Source: an uncultured Eubacteriales bacterium
Lineage (GTDB): Bacteria > Bacillota > Clostridia > Lachnospirales > Lachnospiraceae
Assembly (NCBI GenBank): GCA_900314565.1
Contig: OMVU01000027.1
Coordinates: forward strand, 1 to 64,000
Reading direction: 5' to 3'
DNA length: 64,000 bases
Below, in pieces: positions 27,813 through 37,890 of the stretch (within the stretch, counting starts at the first letter, position 1; every line of letters begins with the position of its first letter). The position numbers and the translations under genes are program-made. Below the pieces are notes generated by a model. That model had not been told where the DNA came from. It made no database searches and worked only from the letters and a program-made list of their open reading frames with translations.

Positions 27813-30767
27813 TCACCCTGCTTCGACCGGGACCCACTGCTGGGCTGCCGTTCCGTTCGAATGATACATCCAGATATTCGTCGTATTCTTTACACTGCCG
27901 CCATAGATGTCCATAACGGTACCGTACGCACTCACGAGCGTGATCGTCCCTTCATTCTGCTGTATTCTCCAGCGCTGCCCGAACTCACCCCGCCAGGTCT
28001 CGATCTGCACATTCCGTCCGACCGCAGATGAATTGCCTGCGATGGTAAGCACTTTGCCGGAATTCACATTCACGATCCTGTATGTGCCGTCGCCGCTGTA
28101 AATAAAGCGGAACTGCTGGGCTGCCGTCTGGTTCCCGCGGTAGAGCCACGCGTTGGTCCCGTCGGCCTTGCCGGCGTTGTAGATATCGATACAGTATCCG
28201 GGATCGCCCGATGCCGCCAGATAATACGTCCCCGGATACAGCCGTTCCTCACGGGTCGTCTCGACCAGATAGAATCGCTGCGTATCGGATCCGGATTTCG
28301 CGTACATTTTGATGTAATTCGTCGGCTCAGCCGGAACGTTCGGGCAGGTGATGACCTTGCCGGAATTCTTATTGACGATCGTGTATGTGCCGTCGCTGTT
28401 CTCGTTAAAGAGCCATTTCTGGGCTGTCGTGCCGTTCCAGGTGTAAAGCTGGACCTGCGCGCCGTTCTCCGTGCTGTTGTTGTATACGTCGATCGAGAGC
28501 TCGCACTTCTGATTGACAAATGTGTAGCTGCCGTCATCATTCCGTGTAAGCGTAAATTTCTGTGCCTCCGTCCCGTTCTGACGGTACAGCCAGAGCGGCG
28601 TCCAGTCGACCATGTTTCCGTTGTAGACGTCGACCGCAATGAGCGGGTTCTGCTTCGGGACAAGCACATAGGTCTTTCCAGACTCGATGGAAGAAGAGCG
28701 GTCGGAAAGACGCGTCACGATCCGATCCTCCTCCCCGGCATCCAGATACCAGGTCTGGGCGGCCGATTTGTTGGACGCATAGAGCTGTACATTCGTCCCT
28801 GCCTTGTTCGATCCGCCTGCCACATCCAGCACCTTTCCGGATGCCTTCGACACGATCGAGTATCCGCTCCCGTTCGCCTCGAGAGACCAGAGCTGTGCAT
28901 CCGATCCGTTCCAGACATACTGCCAGATGTTCGTCCCGTTCGCTTTACTTCCGCCTGACACATCGAGCACTTTTCCGGACTGAAGATTTACGATCCTGTA
29001 ATAGCCGTCCCCCGCATAATCCAGAAGGAAGCGCTGGGCAGCCGATCCGTTCTTCGTATAGATCTGAGCGTTCGCGCCGCTGGCTGTCGAACCGCCCGAG
29101 ATATCGAGCACCCTGTTCTGACCGCCGATCCTGACCCGCAGATAATAGACCCCGGTCATATCTTCAGAAGGTTCCGGCGTCGGTTCAGGTGTCGGCTCCT
29201 CCGTCGGTTCGGGTGTCGGCTCCTCTGTCGGTTCGGGCGTCGGCTCCGGCGTCGGTTCTGCGGTCGGATTTCCGTAGGCATAGATACAGGCATTTCTGCG
29301 TCCCGAGAAACTGTCTACACTGCAGTCCGTATAGGCACTACCCGACCAGTAGAAGGATTCTCCGGGGCTCACAGACGTCGTGCGGGTGATCCCGCCCAGA
29401 TTTTTGTCTGCTCCCTCGAAGAGGACCTTATGACCGTTGGCAGTCTCGATGATCACGCGCACACCGAAGGTCTGTCCGGATCCGATCGTCACTGCCTCGG
29501 AAAGGTCCGCCTTATAAAAGCCTGCGCAGTCAACATAGCCTGTGGCTGTCGCCGCGACCGTCCCGGAGTTCGGATCCGGCCCTTCTTCACCATCGGTCAT
29601 TCCGATAATGAGCTCCGCGGTGTATGTGGCGGGTTCATTGGTATAAAAACCGATCCGGTCGATACGCTCGGCATGGTCTGTGTGGAATACATTCATCGAA
29701 TGGATCGCCTTCGTTGCGCTCTTGAGTGACGAGCTTCCTGTCCATCCGGTCTCCGTATGACTGAACACATCCGCATCGCGAAGTGTTCCGGGAGCGTTAT
29801 CCTCCATGATAAAGACAGCGGGATTGAGGAGCGACGCATCATTGTAAGCGATCCAGAACAGACCCTCATCTCCCCAGTCCGTCCCCCAGCTGTTCATGAC
29901 CAGGTACGCGCCGGGGTTCCCGGAATCCTGCGTCTCCTTCGTATCGTCCCAGCCTACGATCGTGATGGCATGATCGGCGGTCGGCTTGGAAGCACCCTCC
30001 TCCCAGCCGGTATAATTCGAATTCAGATCCGGATCGTAATCTCCCATGCCGGAATAGTAGGTCGCCATAACGCTTCCGTATGTGTATACCGCGCTCTTGA
30101 TCTCGTCGGTGACAGAATCCCAGGTCTCTGTTTTCCACCAGGCATACTCTGACGGCCAGTCCGCGAGGAAAAGGACGCGGTCGATGTGAGCGATGTCGTC
30201 TGACCGGGCTTCATTTCCCAGATCATGGTTGTCGAACGCATATACATTTTCGTCCGCAGCTCCATACCCGATCGCCAGCGCAGCGGCAGCCATCATGTAA
30301 TTGCCCTTGGCAAGGTACCAGCCGTTGTTCGTGCTTCCTCTTGTATACGTATCCTCATCCCCGTGAAAAACGCCGTAAACGAGCTGTGTCTCCGAGAAAT
30401 TTATCGAATCTGTAAGTCCCCGGAGCAGAAGATTATTCTCTGCGCATGAAAGGCTCGAAAATGCCCAGCATACGCCTGACGATCCCTGATCTCCGATCCC
30501 TGAAACAGAGGGCGCTCTGTAGGATTCCGGGAGGGCCTGTCCGCTGCCGACAAGGCCTTCTGTGATCTCATCCGCTTCCTCCCCGCCGTATGCCTCAAAG
30601 CCTCTGACCGGGATGATCTCGGTATCGTCCCCGGTCTCTTCCATATAATATCCGGTTTCTTCTTCAACGCCCTCTAAATCAGCTTCCTCTGCAGTCGCAA
30701 ACACGGTCATCGGAAGGGAAAGCCCGAGAAGGGCTGCCATCAGGACCGCGGAAAATCTTCTAAACAT
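27813..30767 (-). CDS. Secreted papain-family (C1) cysteine protease with ricin-type lectin repeats
   Basis: This 984-residue exported protein has a signal peptide (1-25, ending VFATA), an acidic propeptide (about 26-75) and a C1 peptidase domain (about 76-325) with oxyanion Q94, nucleophile C100 in GVCWAFS, H266 in DHAITIVGWD and N292 in MNSWGTDWG. A lectin-like beta domain follows (about 330-490). A Pro-Glu-Thr linker (about 500-535) leads to a series of ricin-type (QxW-like) trefoil repeats (about 540-984), each with VLDISGGS-like and AQLWSL-like blocks. All catalytic residues are present. The trefoil repeats suggest binding of glycans, possibly host mucin or plant polysaccharide. No sortase motif is seen at the C-terminus. 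Confidence 0.9.
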   Translation of the reverse strand: MFRRFSAVLMAALLGLSLPMTVFATAEEADLEGVEEETGYYMEETGDDTEIIPVRGFEAYGGEEADEITEGLVGSGQALPESYRAPSVSGIGDQGSSGVCWAFSSLSCAENNLLLRGLTDSINFSETQLVYGVFHGDEDTYTRGSTNNGWYLAKGNYMMAAAALAIGYGAADENVYAFDNHDLGNEARSDDIAHIDRVLFLADWPSEYAWWKTETWDSVTDEIKSAVYTYGSVMATYYSGMGDYDPDLNSNYTGWEEGASKPTADHAITIVGWDDTKETQDSGNPGAYLVMNSWGTDWGDEGLFWIAYNDASLLNPAVFIMEDNAPGTLRDADVFSHTETGWTGSSSLKSATKAIHSMNVFHTDHAERIDRIGFYTNEPATYTAELIIGMTDGEEGPDPNSGTVAATATGYVDCAGFYKADLSEAVTIGSGQTFGVRVIIETANGHKVLFEGADKNLGGITRTTSVSPGESFYWSGSAYTDCSVDSFSGRRNACIYAYGNPTAEPTPEPTPEPTEEPTPEPTEEPTPEPTPEPSEDMTGVYYLRVRIGGQNRVLDISGGSTASGANAQIYTKNGSAAQRFLLDYAGDGYYRIVNLQSGKVLDVSGGSKANGTNIWQYVWNGSDAQLWSLEANGSGYSIVSKASGKVLDVAGGSNKAGTNVQLYASNKSAAQTWYLDAGEEDRIVTRLSDRSSSIESGKTYVLVPKQNPLIAVDVYNGNMVDWTPLWLYRQNGTEAQKFTLTRNDDGSYTFVNQKCELSIDVYNNSTENGAQVQLYTWNGTTAQKWLFNENSDGTYTIVNKNSGKVITCPNVPAEPTNYIKMYAKSGSDTQRFYLVETTREERLYPGTYYLAASGDPGYCIDIYNAGKADGTNAWLYRGNQTAAQQFRFIYSGDGTYRIVNVNSGKVLTIAGNSSAVGRNVQIETWRGEFGQRWRIQQNEGTITLVSAYGTVMDIYGGSVKNTTNIWMYHSNGTAAQQWVPVEAG

Positions 30768-30835
30768 AAAGGACCTCCGTGCAGTGCCTCCGGCACTGCG
30801 GGTAAAGCTAAAAAACGAGATGAATGCGTCAGAGA

Positions 30836-31561
30836 TTAAACTTTGATCTGCGAGAACACCTCTCCGATCGGCTCCCTGATCACGAGATCTGCCATTGTAT
30901 CTCTTCCCGTCGCCGACTTGTTGACCAGCACAAGCTTATCGCCGCGGAAATAATCAATGAGCCCGGCCGCCGGATAGACAACGAGGGACGTTCCGCCGAT
31001 GATCAGGCAGTCCGCCTCCGAGATTGCGCGCACCGCGCCCCGGATGACATCATTGTCAAGTCCCTCCTCATAGAGGACGACATCCGGCTTGACAGTGCCT
31101 CCGCACTTATCGCATTTCGGGATCCCCTCCGAATCATAGACATACTGTCCGTCAAAGAACTTCCTGCAGCGCATGCAGTAGTTACGGAGAACTGATCCGT
31201 GCAGTTCATAGACCGTCTTGCTGCCGGCTTTCTGATGCAGACCATCGATATTCTGCGTCACGACAGCAAGCAGTTTGCCGGCCTTCTCAAGTTCAGCCAG
31301 TTTTTCGTGGGCAGCATTCGGCTGCGCGTCAAGAATGAGCATCTTATCTTTATAAAAGCGATAGAATTCATCAGGCCTGTTCACAAAAAATGAATGGCTG
31401 ATGATCTGCTCGGGCGGATACTTATATTTCAGATTATAGAGACCGTCCTGTGATCGAAAGTCGGGGATCCCGCTCTCCGTCGAGACGCCCGCACCTCCAA
31501 AAAACACGATCTTCTTATGCGTGTCAATAATTTTCTGAAGTTCCTCGATTTCACGGATCAT
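30836..31561 (-). CDS. cobB: NAD-dependent protein deacylase (sirtuin)
   Basis: The protein has 241 residues. NAD-binding FGGAGVSTESGIPDFRS (21-37), TQNIDGLHQKAG (102-113), catalytic H121 in LHGS and the zinc cysteines C129, C132, C150 and C153 are all present, as in bacterial CobB/SrtN deacetylases. Its stop codon lies inside TTTAATCTCTGACGC, the head of repeat family C. It appears monocistronic. Confidence 0.95.
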   Translation of the reverse strand: MIREIEELQKIIDTHKKIVFFGGAGVSTESGIPDFRSQDGLYNLKYKYPPEQIISHSFFVNRPDEFYRFYKDKMLILDAQPNAAHEKLAELEKAGKLLAVVTQNIDGLHQKAGSKTVYELHGSVLRNYCMRCRKFFDGQYVYDSEGIPKCDKCGGTVKPDVVLYEEGLDNDVIRGAVRAISEADCLIIGGTSLVVYPAAGLIDYFRGDKLVLVNKSATGRDTMADLVIREPIGEVFSQIKV

Positions 31562-31730
31562 GATTCCACCTCCTGTAAAAAATCAGTATGACCATTCTAT
31601 AGACCGCCGCAGCGGCGTACGGCCCCATCTGTAAGGACCGTTACATACTCATTCAGGATTCACCTGCAGGTCCTGCCCGCGGGATCCAGTCTGTCCGCAA
31701 GGGCAGTCTCTGCGCAGGACAGCGTCCGGG

Positions 31731-32702
31731 TCAGACCTCTGTGTCCTCCTGTTCTTCGACCGGCTCAAATTCCGGTTCTTCTTCCGTCTCCGATTCTGTT
31801 TTCGATTCCGTCTCCGCGCGCCCCGGAGCAGTCGAGGAAGCCGTTTTCTCAGGTCTCTCCGAAGAAACGCACTTACCGATAATAACGCAGCGCATTGAGC
31901 TGTCCGACGTACAGGTCGACAGGATCACACAATGATCATTTTCGCTGAGCGGCACGGAATTCTGCACTTCCGAGCGGCTCTGCATTTTCTGTTCCCACTC
32001 AAGCGACTCCGGCCCGCCCGCGCTGATCAGGGTATAGACATCGGACTCGGCGCCCGTGTTGAATGCGGCGAAGATGTGATAACGGTAGTTCCCCTTCGGT
32101 GTGAGGATCCAGAAATAGGGGGCCGAATCATATACTTCCTGATTCTTGAGCTGCTTCAGCATGCCGAACATGCTGCCGTTCTTCATATTATGGCCATAGA
32201 CGATCGTATTGACATCTGAAAAATCAGAGGCATTCATGCACTCCTCAAAGATCGAGCCCGCAAAAAGGTAATCTCTTCGAAATGTCATATGAAGATAATA
32301 CTCATCGTCTTTCGCCTGGCAGATGGGATAGTTGATCACCGGCTCGGCGTCGACATAGATCCAGCCCACGATCTCGGGATTGATCGCTCTCAGTTCTTCC
32401 CAGTTGACAGCGACCGGCGGGTCCGCGTCCTCTATGAGCGTCCCGTCAGGTTCCTTATGTGTCTCTCCCTGCGGCGCAATCGCGGGAGTACTCTCACCCG
32501 GGTCCTCTTTTTTTTCTTCTTCCGGCCTGCTCGTGAAAGAATCCGCAAGTTCCGCGTATTCCACATTGGCCGCATGGTATCCGTGATAGATCTTATACAG
32601 ATTCCAGGCGGAATACACAAAGACGCCGATCGCAGCAATCAATATAATTGTCCGCAGGATCGAGCCTGCGGACAATTTTCTCTTTTGTTTCTTTTTTTCC
32701 AT
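31731..32702 (-). CDS. srtB: Class B sortase
   Basis: This membrane transpeptidase joins surface proteins to peptidoglycan. It has an N-terminal anchor (about 15-35), a linker, then a class B fold (about 95-280) with H171 in YGHNMKNGSMF, C264 in LSTCTSD and R271. A Ser/Glu-rich tail (about 283-323) follows. It starts two bases after the L,D-transpeptidase stop and has no strong ribosome site of its own, so it is probably translationally coupled. No substrate with a sorting signal is seen in the window. Confidence 0.9.
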   Translation of the reverse strand: MEKKKQKRKLSAGSILRTIILIAAIGVFVYSAWNLYKIYHGYHAANVEYAELADSFTSRPEEEKKEDPGESTPAIAPQGETHKEPDGTLIEDADPPVAVNWEELRAINPEIVGWIYVDAEPVINYPICQAKDDEYYLHMTFRRDYLFAGSIFEECMNASDFSDVNTIVYGHNMKNGSMFGMLKQLKNQEVYDSAPYFWILTPKGNYRYHIFAAFNTGAESDVYTLISAGGPESLEWEQKMQSRSEVQNSVPLSENDHCVILSTCTSDSSMRCVIIGKCVSSERPEKTASSTAPGRAETESKTESETEEEPEFEPVEEQEDTEV

Positions 32703-32704
32703 GA

Positions 32705-34711
32705 TCAGTACACAATAACAGCAGTCCCGATGGACACTGCATCAAAGATTGTTTTCATGTTTGCAGGCGGAATGTTCACACATCCGTGTGAACCATTGTA
32801 CTGGTAGATCGAACCGCCGAAGCTGGATCTCCAGGGAGCGTCGTGGAGGCCCTGTCCTCCGTTGAACGGAGCCCAGTAATCGACCGGAGAAGCATAGCCC
32901 TGCACGTCGAGCGTTCCGAGGGTCGCATGTTCCTTCTTCGCGTCAATCGCGTAGATTCCTCTCTTGGTCTCCCTCTCCGGAGTATTTGTACCTGTCACGA
33001 CATCCGTCTCCATCACGAGATTATAGTCCTGATAGCACCAGAGCTTCTGCTCGCTCAGACTGACCTCGACGTAAGTGCCGGTCAGATCCCCGTTGTCCCA
33101 TCCCATCGCCTCATAGAGCCAGACGACATTGCGGTCTCCCTGATATCCGGATTCGATGGCTTCCGTGACATCAGCTATGGTCTTATCCTTGTCAGAACAC
33201 CATCCGTAGTCGCCCTCACCTTCGTTGACGACCGTGATCGTCTCGCCCGAATGTGTCGTGAACTGACGGTCCAGGCCAAACGTGTCATATTTCTGTCCCC
33301 ATCCGTAGACGAGCTTCCGGATATATTCATAGGGAACAGTGACAGATGTTCCGTCGTCCACAATATTGTCCCGCAGAGAATCCGCGTTGATCACTTCCAC
33401 ATTTTCGCCGAACCAGTAATTGATATTACAGGACAGATAGACATTCCACTGATCCATACGGGATTTCAGATTCTCATCGTCCCGGTAGATGTCCGGATGT
33501 ACATAGCAGTCGTCCTGAACTATGTCGATTCCCGTCTCATTGATGCTCAGAGCACTGGTGATGGCCTTCACAAGTTTGTCCCTGTCGACCTGTGTACCCT
33601 CTACTTCCGGCTTGATCGTGCAGGTGCTGCCCTCGACGACCAGTGTCGCGTCCTCCGGCATCGTTACGGCCGACTCATCAAGACAGGTCAGACCGTCGAT
33701 TTCTTTCGTCAGTTTTTCCTCCGAGTACCGGGTAGACGTTTTAAGGCTGTAGATGTGCTTTTTGAACGGGAAGAGGAACCACTTTTTTGCATCCTGTTTA
33801 CCCAGGATGTCATCGATCTTTCCGTCATCGACATATCGGAGTTCGATCGACTTTGCGTCGATCGTCTCTTCCTTATTCTCCTTCTCACTGATCGTCAGCG
33901 CATAGGTGTCGACCATTTCCTGCATCGCGTTTTTCGCTTCTTCGATGGTCATTTCAGAGATATCGATCCCATTGATCACTGTCCCGGGATAAAAATGATC
34001 CGTAAAGTGACCCCTGAAATGAATATACGAGACCGCGCCGAGCGAAACAACTGCAAGGAAAAGCACAAGACCGATGATGATCCCTGCTTTCCCCTTCTTT
34101 TTCTTCGGCGGCTCTTCCCCGGAATCCGGCTCATCTGCCGGCTCTTCCTCAGTCTGCTCAGCAGATCCTGCTGTCTCTGACGTCTCGGGGACCGGCTCCG
34201 TCCCGGTCTGCTCCGCAGATCCTGCTGCCTCTGACGTCTCAGGGACCGGCTCCGTCCCGGTCTGTTCCGCAGATCCTGCCGTATCTGACGTCTCAGGTGC
34301 CGGCTCCGTCCCGGTCTGCTCCGCAGATCCTGCTGTCTCTGACGTCTCAGGTACCGGTTCTGCTTCAGTCTCTTCACCGGATCCGGGCCCTGTCTTCTCC
34401 GGAGAGTTCGCCTGCCCGAAGATCAATGGCATGGTCTCCTCCTCTGTCCCGTCTTTCTCTTCTGTGAAAAGAGCATCTGCCCCGTTCACTGTAGCCGCTT
34501 CCGCCTTCTCCGCAGACGGCGCACTGACATTCGCATTTTCCCCGCCTGCCTCTGCGGCAGACGGCGCACCGACGATCTCCACCTGAAAATCGTCTTCCTC
34601 ATCAAAATCCTCCGCCATGGGATCAAGCTCATAGACGGACGTATATGCTTCTTTCACGCTCTCGCTGAGTTCCTCCTCAGTCGGTCCGTGATTTCTGTTC
34701 TTTTCTTCCAT
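32705..34711 (-). CDS. Membrane-anchored L,D-transpeptidase (YkuD family)
   Basis: It makes 3-3 crosslinks in peptidoglycan or attaches proteins to it. The order is: an acidic cytoplasmic region with four 18-residue repeats (118-187), one membrane helix (about 209-230), two extracellular peptidoglycan-binding-like domains (about 240-540), and the YkuD catalytic domain (about 550-668) ending in GSHGCVNIP with H642 and C644. The long Ala/Glu/Thr repeat region before the helix is odd for the family. It is the first gene of a pair with the class B sortase, pointing to joint work on the cell wall. Confidence 0.92.
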   Translation of the reverse strand: MEEKNRNHGPTEEELSESVKEAYTSVYELDPMAEDFDEEDDFQVEIVGAPSAAEAGGENANVSAPSAEKAEAATVNGADALFTEEKDGTEEETMPLIFGQANSPEKTGPGSGEETEAEPVPETSETAGSAEQTGTEPAPETSDTAGSAEQTGTEPVPETSEAAGSAEQTGTEPVPETSETAGSAEQTEEEPADEPDSGEEPPKKKKGKAGIIIGLVLFLAVVSLGAVSYIHFRGHFTDHFYPGTVINGIDISEMTIEEAKNAMQEMVDTYALTISEKENKEETIDAKSIELRYVDDGKIDDILGKQDAKKWFLFPFKKHIYSLKTSTRYSEEKLTKEIDGLTCLDESAVTMPEDATLVVEGSTCTIKPEVEGTQVDRDKLVKAITSALSINETGIDIVQDDCYVHPDIYRDDENLKSRMDQWNVYLSCNINYWFGENVEVINADSLRDNIVDDGTSVTVPYEYIRKLVYGWGQKYDTFGLDRQFTTHSGETITVVNEGEGDYGWCSDKDKTIADVTEAIESGYQGDRNVVWLYEAMGWDNGDLTGTYVEVSLSEQKLWCYQDYNLVMETDVVTGTNTPERETKRGIYAIDAKKEHATLGTLDVQGYASPVDYWAPFNGGQGLHDAPWRSSFGGSIYQYNGSHGCVNIPPANMKTIFDAVSIGTAVIVY
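34151..34360 (-). repeat. 54-bp in-frame tandem repeats in the L,D-transpeptidase gene
   Basis: Four copies encode EPVPETSETAGSAEQTGT or close variants (residues 118-187). DNA copies differ at few positions, so the array is likely to vary in length between strains without breaking the frame. It encodes the flexible cytoplasmic region. Confidence 0.85.
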
Positions 34712-34897
34712 TCAGACGCACCCCTTACCCTGCAGCCGGCTTTCTTCCCTTCGAAGCCGGGTGCCGTGCAAACGTTCTTTAATGTTTTTCCTGTCACTTA
34801 AAAGACCATGCCCTGTGACGTTTGACTGTGCCTGCGCATCCTTTCTTGCACAGAAGCCCTCTCCCCCAAAAGCCCCTGCTGCTTTCTAGCGCTGTAA

Positions 34898-36208
34898 TTA
34901 TTCCGCCGGCTCAGATGTCATTTCTTTCAGATATTTATTCACGCTGACAAGCTTTACGCTGACGATGAACACTTCCGTCGCCTTGCGAAGTTCCTTCTCC
35001 GTCGGGAAGGACGGCGCGATCCTGATATTGCGGTCGCGCGGATCGATTCCATACGGGAATGTAGCACCTGCCTCTGTCAGACGCACACCGGCTTCCGCAG
35101 CCTTCGCGACGATCTTCTTTGCGCAGCCGTCGAGCGAGTCGAAGGAAATAAAATACCCTCCCTTCGGCTTCGTCCACGTGCCGATCTCAAGTTCCCCGAT
35201 CTCCCGGTCGAGCGTAGCCTCGACCAGCTCGAACTTCGGTCTCATGATCGCTGCGTGCAGCTTCATATGCTCCCGCATATTCGCGATGTTGCCGAAGAAG
35301 CGCACATGCCTCAGCTGATTCAGCTTATCATGTCCGATCGTCTGGACCATCATATACTGCTTGATATCGCTGAGATTCTTGCGGGATGTTGCGAGGGCCG
35401 CAAGACCTGATCCCGGGAATGTTACCTTTGAAGTGGAAATGAACTTATAGACGATATCCGGATGTCCGGCCTTTCTGCATTCCCCAAGAATCTCGAGGAC
35501 CGTATCCTGATCCTCCTCATCGTCATAGAGGTGATGAATAGAGTACGCGTTGTCCCAATACAGGCGGAAGTCGGGTGCCGCTGGCGTAAGGTTCGCGAAT
35601 CTCCTGACCACCTCATCGGAGTAGGACACACCAAGCGGGTTCGAATATTTCGGTACGCACCAGATTCCCTTGACTTCCGGATCATTATTGACATATTCCT
35701 CGACCATATCCATGTCCGGACCATCCTCATACATCGGGACCGTGATGAGCTCACATCCGAAATATTCCGTGATGCGGAAATGACGGTCATACCCCGGAGA
35801 AGGACACAGCCACTTTACTTTATCGAGCTTTGACCACGGAGTCTCACCGCAGACACCGTGCGTAAAGGAGCGCGAAATACAGTCGAACATGACATTCAGC
35901 GACGAATTCCCGTAGATGATCATGTCCTCCGGACTGACCTCCGACATCGCTCCCATCAGTCGCTTTGCCTCCGGAATGCCTGTGAGAATGCCGTAATTTC
36001 TGCAGTCCGTACCCGTCTCGTCATTGAAATAGCAGTCCGAGTGCAGCACATCCATCATACCATGCGAGAGTTCAAGCTGCTCTTTGGACGGTTTTCCGCG
36101 GGACATATCGAGTTTGAGTCTTTTGGCCTTAATATTTGCGAACTGTTTCTCCAGCACGGCCTTCTCTGTCAGCAGTTCCTCACGTGTCATATCCTTGTAA
36201 GCTTTCAT
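34898..36208 (-). CDS. PLP-dependent aminotransferase (aspartate aminotransferase-like, PF12897 type)
   Basis: This is a fold type I aminotransferase of the subgroup found in actinobacteria and Clostridia (PF12897). I start it at 36208 (AGGAGG nine bases upstream), giving 436 residues. MSRGKPSKEQLELS (35-48), IYGNSSLNVMFD, PKYSNPLG and the PLP lysine in STSKVTFPGSG are visible. Aspartate/2-oxoglutarate transamination is the characterised activity in the subgroup; the substrate here is inferred. It is monocistronic with a clear promoter upstream (36268-36296). Confidence 0.88.
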   Translation of the reverse strand: MKAYKDMTREELLTEKAVLEKQFANIKAKRLKLDMSRGKPSKEQLELSHGMMDVLHSDCYFNDETGTDCRNYGILTGIPEAKRLMGAMSEVSPEDMIIYGNSSLNVMFDCISRSFTHGVCGETPWSKLDKVKWLCPSPGYDRHFRITEYFGCELITVPMYEDGPDMDMVEEYVNNDPEVKGIWCVPKYSNPLGVSYSDEVVRRFANLTPAAPDFRLYWDNAYSIHHLYDDEEDQDTVLEILGECRKAGHPDIVYKFISTSKVTFPGSGLAALATSRKNLSDIKQYMMVQTIGHDKLNQLRHVRFFGNIANMREHMKLHAAIMRPKFELVEATLDREIGELEIGTWTKPKGGYFISFDSLDGCAKKIVAKAAEAGVRLTEAGATFPYGIDPRDRNIRIAPSFPTEKELRKATEVFIVSVKLVSVNKYLKEMTSEPAE

Positions 36209-36267
36209 AATAATTCTCCTCCTGCCGTGATGCTTCAAAAAATGAAAACACTCCCCACGGTGAATAC

Positions 36268-36296
36268 ATTTTACGTCAACTCACTTTATGTGTCAA
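36268..36296 (-). promoter_or_regulatory. SigA-type promoter of the aminotransferase gene
   Basis: On the minus strand, TTGACA (36296-36291), a 17-base spacer and TAAAAT (36273-36268) lie 60 bp upstream of the start codon. It is the best promoter match in the window. Confidence 0.75.
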
Positions 36297-36460
36297 CTGC
36301 ACGTATCGGAGCAGACATACGCGCCGGATCATTCAGGCAGCAGGCATCCGCCAGGCATTCAAAGAAGTGCTCACTCCCTGTACCGACCGAAAAAGTCATG
36401 CACCGGGCCTGCATGCAGGCACCGCTTACAGTGGTGAAATCCCCCGGTCCGAAGACAAAA

Positions 36461-36501
36461 GCCGCGTCTTAAGGGGCCGAAAGGGCACCTTAAAACGCGG
36501 C
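36461..36501 (-). terminator. Terminator of galK
   Basis: A 14-bp stem, 36461-36474 with 36488-36501 (one G-U pair), is followed on the minus strand by TTTTGTCTTC. It lies about 95 bp after the galK stop. Confidence 0.75.
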
Positions 36502-36594
36502 AGGACGTATCACTTCTTATGCAATTACAATGATCGGACAGCAGAGCAGGCTTCACTCTGCATTCTTTTTCCCGTGTCGCACCTTCTGATCAGT

Positions 36595-37890
36595 TCAGTC
36601 CGCAATCACGCAGCCGCCGACCGGACGGATGAAGAGTACCTGGCAGGCACCTTCCCCGAGAAGGGCATCCATACCCGCTTTAAAGGAAGCGACTTTGTCA
36701 AGCGGCACGAACGCCTGGATCGTACCCGCAAAACCGCCGCCATGTACGCGGAATGCGCCGACCCCGTTGAGCAGATGCTCAGCGACCGCAAGTGCCACAC
36801 CGACAGGCTGATCTGCAGGATCTCTGTAAGTGCAGATATTCTGAAGATAGTTGAAAGAGGATTTTCCGGACTCGGTCACAAGCTTCAGGAACTCATTGAA
36901 GTCTCCCTTTTCAAGGGCTGCGACCTGCTTATCGACGCGGGCGCAGTCATTGTAATAATGAACGGCACGAAGGATCGCACGGTCTCCGACAGCTGCCCGG
37001 ATCTTCGGAATAGCCGCATAGAAATCACTCTCCGCGACCTCCGAGAGGACTTCCTTTCCGAGCGCAGCTGCGACGGCTCTCATCTCCGCGGGAACCGCGG
37101 CATAATCATCTGTAAGATCTGCATGATCGGCCCCTGTATCCGTAATGCAGAGCGCATAGCCGGCTTCGCCGAAATCACACTCTACCGCATGGGATACCGG
37201 ATTCTCCTTATCCTTGAAGTCGATCGTAACGATTCCGCCGAGTCCGCAGCCCATCTGATCCAGAAGACCTGACGGCTTCCCGAAATATACGTTCTCAGCA
37301 TACTGACCGATTTTTGCGATCTCCGTCATCGGGAGCTTCTTTTCGCAGAAAAGACCGTTCACCGCGACGCCGATCAGGATCTCGAAGCAGGCGGATGAGG
37401 AAAGGCCGGATCCTCCCGGAACGCTGGAGATCACATATGCGTCAAATCCTTCCGGCTTGAATCCCAGCTCAGTGACCCGTGCGATGATCCCGCGGATCAG
37501 GGATGCTGTCGTGTTCTTTTCAGCCGGGGCCGGGGACAGATCTGCAATGTCGATCGTCGTCATGCCGTACCCTTCGGAGTAAATATTGACCTTGTCAGTT
37601 CCGTTCGGAGCTGCCGCGCAGAGCGCATCCAGATCGACGGATCCGGTCAGTACCTTGCCGCGCTGATGATCTGTATGATTCCCGCCGATCTCAGTACGGC
37701 CGGGCGCGGAATAAACGGCGACGTCCGCATCACCGTCTTTTCCGAAGATATCGGCAAAACCGTCAGCAACGTGCGCGATCCTGTCCCTGTAGGGAGCGAT
37801 TTCTTCGGCGGTACGGCAGTAGAGATGCATGAGCTCTGCATCATAGACACCATTCGCGAGTTTTTCCTTAAGAGCATTCAGTGTGAGCAT
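36595..37890 (-). CDS. galK: Galactokinase
   Basis: This GHMP kinase phosphorylates galactose at C1 in the Leloir pathway. I start at 37890, where AGGAGG precedes ATG by about ten bases, giving 431 residues; the open frame extends 57 codons upstream with no family match. Motifs: GRTEIGGNHTDHQ (64-76), GGSGLSSSA (159-167) and HGGGFAGT near the end. galT and galE are not adjacent, so it is an isolated gene here. Confidence 0.96.
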   Translation of the reverse strand: MLTLNALKEKLANGVYDAELMHLYCRTAEEIAPYRDRIAHVADGFADIFGKDGDADVAVYSAPGRTEIGGNHTDHQRGKVLTGSVDLDALCAAAPNGTDKVNIYSEGYGMTTIDIADLSPAPAEKNTTASLIRGIIARVTELGFKPEGFDAYVISSVPGGSGLSSSACFEILIGVAVNGLFCEKKLPMTEIAKIGQYAENVYFGKPSGLLDQMGCGLGGIVTIDFKDKENPVSHAVECDFGEAGYALCITDTGADHADLTDDYAAVPAEMRAVAAALGKEVLSEVAESDFYAAIPKIRAAVGDRAILRAVHYYNDCARVDKQVAALEKGDFNEFLKLVTESGKSSFNYLQNICTYRDPADQPVGVALAVAEHLLNGVGAFRVHGGGFAGTIQAFVPLDKVASFKAGMDALLGEGACQVLFIRPVGGCVIAD

